From contig NZ_JAYGIN010000010.1 in NCBI RefSeq assembly GCF_034931005.1, positions 1 to 64,000 of the forward strand: a stretch of 64,000 nt of DNA. The letters are read 5' to 3'. Within the stretch, counting starts at the first letter, position 1, and each line of letters opens with the position of its first letter. Of the stretch, positions 58,163-64,000 are shown piece after piece. This DNA comes from Arcicella sp034931005. Lineage in GTDB: Bacteria > Bacteroidota > Bacteroidia > Cytophagales > Spirosomataceae. Made by a program: the position numbers and the translations under genes. Below the pieces are notes generated by a model that searched no databases, had not been told where the DNA came from, and was given only the letters and a program-made list of their open reading frames with translations.

Positions 58163-59128
58163 TTAATATTTACGTTTAACTATTCGTTTTTCTAATAATT
58201 TTATTTTTTTATCCTGTGCAATCATATACAGAGTCAATTCTTCAATTTTTTGCAATAATTTAGCATCATTCTCCGCTAAGTTCATTCCGTTGGTTTGTAC
58301 TTCTTGCGTAGAAGGGACTTCTGGTAAATGACCATTTTGTTGGATGTAACTCTCTACTTCCGTTAAGGGTCTGAGTTTATAGTTTTTCTCAAAAACAAAA
58401 TCTGCCCATGCCGTTGTGTTTTTTGCTGCAATCGTTATCTTTTCAGTAATGACACCATTGGCTACGTAAAGGTTGTAACCAGTAGGCAAACTTGTGATAC
58501 CTCCGCCAATGATTGTTGAACCATTTACTTCTAAGGTTGTCCGTGGTGCTGTTACGCCAATTCCTACTTTAGTTCCAGAAGCTCCCAAAACGAGGGCATT
58601 GCTTGCTGATACTACTGCATTTGCCCCAATTGCCATTGCGTTTGTTAAATTTGATGCTCCTGTACAGGCTTTAAAACCAATCATCGTGTTATAATTTCCT
58701 GTGGTGTTCGATATACCCCCAGATGCATTATATCCATCAAATCCTCCTGCGAACACCCCAATAAATGAATTACCTGTGCCACTGGTATTTTGAAAACCAG
58801 CAGTTCTACCAATGAATGTGTTGTAAACACCAGTAGCAGAATTGTATCCAGTAGCATGACCAATAAATACATTTTGATTTGCAGAAGTTGATAATTGACC
58901 TGCTTGACTACCTAAGTACATATTATAATTTCCCCCTGTTAATGAACTACCAGCTTGATTTCCAATAAGAACATTTGCATCTCCAGTAGAAGTTGTGCCA
59001 GCACCAATACCAATCAACACACTATTCCCTGGCGTAGTTGAATTTGGAAGGATTTTTACAGCCGTCTGACTAAACCCAACATAGGCACATGACATAAAAA
59101 AAATAGATGATAAAAATAACTTCTTCAT
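58163..59128 (-). CDS. Secreted repeat protein with 'NTFIG' head repeats and C-terminal coiled coil
   Basis: 321 residues with a signal peptide (ending GFSQ). From about 40 to 180 there are about seven short beta repeats of the form NxFIGxxAG (NVLIGNQAGSS, NMYLGSQAGQL, NVFIGHATGYN, NTFIGRTAGFQ, NSFIGVFAGGF, NTMIGFKACTG). Such repeats resemble trimeric adhesin heads and phage tail fibres. The C-terminus has KLRPLTEVESYIQQNGHLPE and NDAKLLQKIEELTLYMIAQD, a family ending widely used in Bacteroidota surface proteins, with a final coiled coil. It heads the operon and is probably surface-exposed. Confidence 0.8.
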   Translation of the reverse strand: MKKLFLSSIFFMSCAYVGFSQTAVKILPNSTTPGNSVLIGIGAGTTSTGDANVLIGNQAGSSLTGGNYNMYLGSQAGQLSTSANQNVFIGHATGYNSATGVYNTFIGRTAGFQNTSGTGNSFIGVFAGGFDGYNASGGISNTTGNYNTMIGFKACTGASNLTNAMAIGANAVVSASNALVLGASGTKVGIGVTAPRTTLEVNGSTIIGGGITSLPTGYNLYVANGVITEKITIAAKNTTAWADFVFEKNYKLRPLTEVESYIQQNGHLPEVPSTQEVQTNGMNLAENDAKLLQKIEELTLYMIAQDKKIKLLEKRIVKRKY

Positions 59129-59401
59129 AATGTTTTTTTGTTTTTAAGGTTTTAAAAAAATTGTAAAAATAACTTCACAAAGTTGAGCATCTGAGACTAC
59201 TAACTCAACCGTAAAACCATTTAAAACAAAGTCATTATCATTATTTACCAAGTGGTTTTTTAATAATTTTTAATGTTTTTTAAAATTTCATCACCGATAA
59301 TTTGCATCTATTACTTTTTTTTATCAATTTGGCATATATTTAGATAGTAGGTGTCCTATAACATCAATTCTCAATAACCCTAAACTTATACACTTAAATT
59401 A

Positions 59402-59755
59402 ATGGAACTTGCAATAAAACTACGCACTTGACGAGATGAAAAAAGATTGTCTCAATTAGAAGTTGCTTTAAGGGTTGGCGTAACTCAAAGCACTTATGGA
59501 ACTTGGGAATATAACGTTATTCCAAAAGCAAAATATTACGTTAAATTGGCAGAAGTATTTGAAGTGAATATTTTAGAATTTTTTCCCGAAGTAGATAAAT
59601 TAAAAACTGACCTTCTAAATCCTGAGAAAGAAACGCTTGTTTCAAAACTAATCTTAACACTCGAAGATGCCAACAAAACAAAAGACGAACTAATTACTCA
59701 TCTAAAGGAGGAATTAAACTCCATTAAAAACAATAAATATTCTTCACAATCATAA
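59402..59755 (+). pseudogene. HTH (Xre-like) regulator gene with in-frame TGA
   Basis: An ATG at 59402 opens MELAIKLRT, followed by TGA (59429-59431), then RDEKRLSQLEVALRVGVTQS and TYGTWEYN. The HTH reads without a gap across the stop, so a single base change (TTA or TTG to TGA) is likely. Downstream of the stop the frame is intact for 108 codons, including a coiled C-terminus (KLILTLEDANKTKDELITHL). A TTG at 59447 could start a shorter protein, but that would lose the first HTH helix. It precedes the methyltransferase gene by 12 bp. Confidence 0.7.
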
Positions 59756-59767
59756 AAAAAACACCCA

Positions 59768-60550
59768 ATGGCATTTGATTTTCACGCAAATAGAGACCAG
59801 TATTTCCAATTGCAATATTCCAACACCAAAAACAATGTTATCCCTTTTATAGAAAGAAAAAAGAAGATAGAAAAAGGAATGAAAGTTCTGGAAATAGGTT
59901 GTAGAGATGGAGGAGTTTTGTTACCTTTTTTAGAATTAGAATGTCATATCACAGGCTTTGATTTGGATACCGGACCTGTTGAAAAAGCTAAACTAATTTA
60001 TGAAAAGGATATTAGAGAAGGCAAGGCAGATTTTTTCATCAAAAATGTACATGATTATATCGCAGATAATATAGACAAAAAATTTGATATAATTATCTTA
60101 AAAGATGTAATTGAACACGTTTATGGACATCAAGAAATGATACATGGTATCAAAAGTATATTAAGAGAAGGAGGCGTTGTTTATTTTGGTTTTCCACCTT
60201 GGCAAAATCCATTTGGAGGACATCAGCAGGTACTTAAAAATAAGTTTTTTGCGTTGTTACCATACTATCATTTGTTGCCTAATTTTATTTATTACAACAT
60301 TATTAAATTGATTGACCCAAACCATATTGGATTTATTAAGGCAACAAAAGAAACTCGAATTACGCCAGAAATTTTTGAGAAAATTGTAAAAGAAGAACAA
60401 TTTAAGGTTTTGGAAAGAGACTTGTATTTAATTAGCCCTATGTATGAGTTTAAGTTTAAAATGAAACCGAGATTACAGTTCAAATGGCTTGAAAACCTGA
60501 AATACATTAGAAATTACTTCACTACTACGTGTGATTATCTCATCGGGTAA
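59768..60550 (+). CDS. Class I SAM-dependent methyltransferase
   Basis: 260 residues. Motif I is MKVLEIGCRDGGVLLPFLE, with FDLDTGPVEKAKLIYE as motif II and FDIIILKDVIEHVYGHQEM as the post-I/II region. REGGVVYFGFPPWQNPFGGH is the acidic/aromatic motif IV zone. It resembles the Methyltransf_23/11 family that modifies small molecules, lipids or sugars. The C-terminus is aromatic and basic. It lies 12 bp after the broken HTH gene and ends before a strong terminator. Substrate unknown. Confidence 0.85.
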   Translation: MAFDFHANRDQYFQLQYSNTKNNVIPFIERKKKIEKGMKVLEIGCRDGGVLLPFLELECHITGFDLDTGPVEKAKLIYEKDIREGKADFFIKNVHDYIADNIDKKFDIIILKDVIEHVYGHQEMIHGIKSILREGGVVYFGFPPWQNPFGGHQQVLKNKFFALLPYYHLLPNFIYYNIIKLIDPNHIGFIKATKETRITPEIFEKIVKEEQFKVLERDLYLISPMYEFKFKMKPRLQFKWLENLKYIRNYFTTTCDYLIG

Positions 60551-60560
60551 TATCATTAAT

Positions 60561-60596
60561 AAAGAGAGCAAAATATTTTGCTCTCTTTTGCTTTTA
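60561..60596 (+). terminator. Intrinsic terminator after the methyltransferase gene
   Basis: AAAGAGAGCAAAAT (60561-60574) and ATTTTGCTCTCTTT (60575-60588), a perfect palindrome that can also form two transcripts' ends, with T-rich GCTTTT after it. Confidence 0.88.
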
Positions 60597-60715
60597 ACAA
60601 ATTTTAACGTTACGTCTCCACAATATTTACCCAAAATTCGGTGTATTATTAATAGAAAACCTTTCACCAGTTCAGTATTACACAAGCAAATGGCAATTTC
60701 TTGATAAGATTGCCC

Positions 60716-60723
60716 TAACTTTG
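60716..60723 (+). promoter_or_regulatory. Putative -7 element of the TonB receptor gene
   Basis: TAACTTTG, an exact fit to the Bacteroidota TAnnTTTG box, 23 bp before the ATG. A -33 TTTG is not clear at the ideal spacing; the nearest TTG is about 12 bp upstream. Confidence 0.45.
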
Positions 60724-60746
60724 TATTCTTTTTAAAAAATAAGTAA

Positions 60747-63557
60747 ATGAAAAAACTTTTTCTATTAACCACCTTTCTTATATGCTCATTGCAGGGGTTC
60801 TCGCAGGTGACAACCTCAACGGGGATAACTATTAAAGATGAATTTTATAATAATCGACAGTTGGTTGAAATTTTAGGGGATTTAGAAGCTAAAACAGGAG
60901 CTAAATTCAAATACGAACCAAGCATTCTTAAAGGAGTTTATGCAAGTTATTGGTTTGATAATATGTCATTGGAAATAGGAATGAAGGGGCTTTTAAAAGG
61001 CTCAGGTTTGAAATTCTATGTGGATGATAATCAAATCGTAAACATTATTCCAAAATCTCAGAAAGTTTACGTAAAAAGTAGCTATAATAGCGGAACTTAC
61101 TATGGTGGAAATGCCAGTGATGTACCCGTTATTACTGCACCGACTGTGCCAAATACGCCATCAACAGGTGTGGTAGCAGTTCCAACAGAACGTCCCAAAA
61201 TTGCGATTGTTAATAATAAACAAGTTGTAAAATCGCCAACGAAATTCAACTTTACCTTCACGGGTCGTATTATTGATACTCGTTCATCAGAGCCTTTACC
61301 TTTCGTAAATATTTCAATCAAAAGTAATAAATCGGGTACACAGGGTAACGTGGACGGATATTTTACTTTATTGAAAGTTCCGAGTGATACCACAACTTTA
61401 GTTTTGAGCTATATTGGCTACATCACAACTACTATCAAACTTGTTCCCGATGCACCCATTAATGGCGTAACGATTGAAATGGAACCTGATAATTCAGAAT
61501 TAGACGAAGTAGTTGTTAAAGGTGAAAAAACAGAAGTGCTAAAAGCTGCCGAAACAATCGGTATGTTTAAAATGACTCCTCGAAATATCGCTAAATTGCC
61601 AAATATCGGTGAAAAAGATATTTTCCGTTCATTCCAATTAATGCCAGGTATTAGTGCTGCCAATCAATCATCTTCTGGTTTGTATGTACGTGGTGGTACG
61701 CCTGACCAAAATTTGGTACTTTATGATGGATTCACGGTTTATTACGTTGACCACCTTTACGGTTTCTTCTCAGCTTTCAACTCAAATCCAATCAAAGATG
61801 TTCAGCTTTACAAAGGTGGCTTTGATGCTAAATTTGGGGGACGTATTTCTTCCGTAGTAGAAATCACGAGTAAAGACGGTAACAAACGTGAAAGAAATTT
61901 TGGTGGAGACATCACCTTAATGAGTGCCAATATTTGGGCAGAAGGACCAGTGAATAAAGATAAAAGATTAACATTCTCGGTGGCAGGCAGACGCTCATGG
62001 GCAGGACCTCTTTACAATAAAATCTTTGACACTTTCAATAATTCAACGGCACAAACAGGAGGAATTGGATTCCGTCGTCAAACAACTAATTCTCAAACTG
62101 CCAGTTCATATTTCTATGATTTGAACGGAAAACTAACTTTCAAACCTTCTGAAAACGAAAATATTTCATTGAGTTTTTATAATGGTGATGACGTTTTGGA
62201 TAATTCTCAAAGCATCACTTCGCCATTTGGAGGAACGGGTGGTTTTAGTAATACCGACCTTTCTAAATGGGGAAATACAGGGTCAAGTTTGAAATGGTCA
62301 AAACGTTGGAGTGATAAACTTTACACCAACGCACTCGTAAGTTACTCAAACTTCTTCAGCAACAGAGATAACACAAATTCATCAACTTTTACAACTGCAA
62401 CGGAAACTCGTACTGTGAAATTTGGAGCGTTGGAATCAAATAATTTGACTGATTTCTCAGCAAAATTTGACGTAGAATATAAAACATCGTCTAACAATAA
62501 CGTTCTTTTTGGTATTCAAGCTAACAAATTAGCCATTGATTATTCTTACAGCCAAAACGATACACTTGAAATTATTGGTAAAAGAGACAGAGGAAATCTT
62601 ATTTCTGCATATTTACAAGATGAATTAAAGTTGGGGCAATTAGCATTGAAAGGCGGTTTGAGAATGTCATATTTTAGCCCAACTGCTAAGACCTATTTTG
62701 AACCACGTTTATCAGCATCGTATGCCGTTAATGACCGCTTGAAGTTTAAAGGAGCTTGGGGTATTTATAATCAATTTGCTAAACAAGTTGAGCGTGAAGA
62801 CATCACCAACGGTAGCCGTAACTTCTGGGTGTTAGCCAATAATTCATACTTACCTGTTACTTCGTCAACACATTATATTTTCGGATTTAGTTACGAATTG
62901 AATGACTATCTTTTTGACGTAGAAGGTTATTACAAAGACATTCAAAACGATACTCGCTATACACTTCGCTTTGCTCCACAAATTGGTCGTGGGTTATTAG
63001 CAAGCGAAAGTTTCTTTAATGGTACAGGAAAAGTAAAAGGTATTGACTTTTTGGTTCAGAAGAAATTTGGAGATTATACAGGTTGGGTAGGTTATACTTT
63101 GGCTCAGTCGGATAAAGTAATAACGCAATTTTCGGCAGACCCATTTCCTTCCAATTTTGATGTAAGACACGAATTTAAGTCTGTCAATATTTATAAATTA
63201 GGTCGTTGGGATTTAGGAGCTACATGGATTTTTGCAACAGGCAAGCCATATACTTCAATTGTGGGTGGTTATACCGTGAAACTATTAGATGGTACTGTTA
63301 AAGATTTCACTGACCCGTCAACAACCAACGGTAACCGCTTACCTGATTCGCACCGTTTAGATGTATCAGCTACTTATAATTATTCACATGGTACCATCGG
63401 ACTTTCAATCTATAATCTGTATGCTCGTACAAATGTGTGGTATAAAAAATACCAAACTGTTACCGATGCTACAACCAACGAACGTTACTTATCAATCACG
63501 GATGTAAACTATCTTGGATTTACACCAAATATTACGTTTACGTATAAATTTAGATAG
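60747..63557 (+). CDS. TonB-dependent outer-membrane receptor with STN and CarboxypepD_reg-like domains
   Basis: 936 residues. Signal peptide (MKKLFLLTTFLICSLQGFSQ). An STN-like domain follows at about 28-95 (LVEILGDLEAKTGAKFKYEP, GLLKGSGLKFYVDDNQIVNI). A carboxypeptidase-regulatory-like domain is at about 170-250 (FTGRIIDTRSSEPLPFVNIS, DGYFTLLKVPSDTTTL). The plug (about 255-385) shows GEKDIFRSFQLMPGIS and LYVRGGTPDQNLVLYDGFTV. The barrel runs to the end, closing YLGFTPNITFTYKFR. It probably imports a ligand, energised by TonB. The DUF4249 lipoprotein gene follows. The ligand cannot be predicted. Confidence 0.93.
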   Translation: MKKLFLLTTFLICSLQGFSQVTTSTGITIKDEFYNNRQLVEILGDLEAKTGAKFKYEPSILKGVYASYWFDNMSLEIGMKGLLKGSGLKFYVDDNQIVNIIPKSQKVYVKSSYNSGTYYGGNASDVPVITAPTVPNTPSTGVVAVPTERPKIAIVNNKQVVKSPTKFNFTFTGRIIDTRSSEPLPFVNISIKSNKSGTQGNVDGYFTLLKVPSDTTTLVLSYIGYITTTIKLVPDAPINGVTIEMEPDNSELDEVVVKGEKTEVLKAAETIGMFKMTPRNIAKLPNIGEKDIFRSFQLMPGISAANQSSSGLYVRGGTPDQNLVLYDGFTVYYVDHLYGFFSAFNSNPIKDVQLYKGGFDAKFGGRISSVVEITSKDGNKRERNFGGDITLMSANIWAEGPVNKDKRLTFSVAGRRSWAGPLYNKIFDTFNNSTAQTGGIGFRRQTTNSQTASSYFYDLNGKLTFKPSENENISLSFYNGDDVLDNSQSITSPFGGTGGFSNTDLSKWGNTGSSLKWSKRWSDKLYTNALVSYSNFFSNRDNTNSSTFTTATETRTVKFGALESNNLTDFSAKFDVEYKTSSNNNVLFGIQANKLAIDYSYSQNDTLEIIGKRDRGNLISAYLQDELKLGQLALKGGLRMSYFSPTAKTYFEPRLSASYAVNDRLKFKGAWGIYNQFAKQVEREDITNGSRNFWVLANNSYLPVTSSTHYIFGFSYELNDYLFDVEGYYKDIQNDTRYTLRFAPQIGRGLLASESFFNGTGKVKGIDFLVQKKFGDYTGWVGYTLAQSDKVITQFSADPFPSNFDVRHEFKSVNIYKLGRWDLGATWIFATGKPYTSIVGGYTVKLLDGTVKDFTDPSTTNGNRLPDSHRLDVSATYNYSHGTIGLSIYNLYARTNVWYKKYQTVTDATTNERYLSITDVNYLGFTPNITFTYKFR

Positions 63558-63636
63558 TTTATCAGTTAAATAAGTCTGAATTTATTATCTCTGATGTGTA
63601 CTCAGCAAGCAATAATAAATAATTGAAATACGAAAG

Positions 63637-64000
63637 ATGAAATCAAATTCAAAATATATAAAATTCATGGCATCAACGCTACTTTTTGCGTTGGCTTTGG
63701 GTGTTTTAACTGCTTGTGAAGAAGTTTCGACTTCCATTCCAGGCGGAGCAAAAGCAATTGTTGAAGCATATTTAATTCCAAATAAACCGATTACTTTAAA
63801 AGTAAAGAAGGAAATTGCTTACAGCGAAGACTTGGCAAATAAAGAAACTTTTATAGCAGGTTTATCCATCAAAGTTACAGGAACAGATGGTTCTTCTTAT
63901 GCTTTGAAACCATTTCAAGATACGCTTTATGTATCTGACAGTAATGTCAAATTGAAAGTTGGCGTAACTTACAGTCTATCATTTGATTATAACGGAAAAA
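63637..64000 (+). CDS. DUF4249 family lipoprotein, truncated by the window edge
   Basis: The ATG at 63637 opens MKSNSKYIKFMASTLLFALA, a signal peptide with lipobox LTAC and Cys27. 121 codons are visible and the reading frame is open at 64000, so the gene continues beyond the window. The start of the mature protein, ACEEVSTSIPGGAKAIVEAY, and LIPNKPITLKVKKEIAYSED match the DUF4249 N-terminal beta domain, found paired with TonB receptors in Bacteroidota. It is 79 bp after the receptor gene and is probably its surface partner. Confidence 0.8.
   Translation, partial: MKSNSKYIKFMASTLLFALALGVLTACEEVSTSIPGGAKAIVEAYLIPNKPITLKVKKEIAYSEDLANKETFIAGLSIKVTGTDGSSYALKPFQDTLYVSDSNVKLKVGVTYSLSFDYNGK

Overview
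The window is AT-rich Bacteroidota DNA. The best guess is order Cytophagales, a Spirosomaceae-like organism of the Emticicia/Arcicella/Runella kind; this is inferred from gene content, not from a marker gene. The evidence is type A C-terminal secretion signals of the type IX system on two proteases (35473-37827, 55911-57602), a TonB receptor paired with a DUF4249 lipoprotein at the right end, LytS/LytTR signalling, paired Gfo/Idh/MocA and sugar-isomerase genes, weak Shine-Dalgarno signals, and TAnnTTTG-type promoter elements.

Layout. 1-8.2 kb: a TMTC-like membrane/TPR protein, a GNAT acetyltransferase, two MFS transporters, ispF, an alpha/beta hydrolase and an oxidoreductase. 8.3-10.2 kb: an AT-rich two-gene unit of an ABC-type AAA ATPase overlapping a small protein with a D-x16-E-x-K nuclease-like motif, a candidate defence module. 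10.3-13.9 kb: a prolyl oligopeptidase, a 296-bp nested palindromic element and a LamG protein. 14.1-29.7 kb: a surface-glycan locus. Its minus-strand half (legB-legC-legH-legI-legG-ptmE-legF) predicts CMP-legionaminate synthesis by the GDP-sugar route. Its plus-strand half holds a flippase, an acyltransferase, three glycosyltransferases, an FkbM methyltransferase and two small exported proteins. 30-35.4 kb: sugar-catabolism genes split by a DUF433/DUF5615 toxin-antitoxin pair, a zeta-toxin pair and a beta-lactamase-fold hydrolase. 35.5-43.2 kb: a secreted subtilase, a PAP2 phosphatase, a REP-associated transposase (RAYT) in its own REP palindromes, metX, a DUF559 nuclease gene framed by inverted repeats, an orphan gene, a DinB-like gene and an S-box (SAM-I) riboswitch stranded from metX. 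43.4-48.2 kb: a six-hairpin glycosidase, a coiled-coil lipoprotein and an aspartyl protease with PDZ. 48.3-53.8 kb: the rimP-nusA-infB housekeeping operon with a hairpin in its leader. 53.9-55.8 kb: a LytS/LytTR two-component pair. 55.9-59.1 kb: a three-gene operon of exported proteins. 59.4-64 kb: an HTH gene with an in-frame stop, a methyltransferase, a TonB receptor and a truncated DUF4249 lipoprotein gene.

The strongest unifying signal is a set of REP-like palindromes. At least five unrelated stem sequences share one architecture: a GTAG (or GTAA) head, 1-2 bases, a 7-8 bp stem and a 3-base loop, usually as head-out inverted pairs. One family surrounds the RAYT gene and supplies stop codons or C-terminal codons to four genes. 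A separate class of short-word inverted repeats fills other gaps and also supplies stop codons.

All calls rest on reading the sequence by eye plus knowledge of the families. No database search or computed alignment was made.
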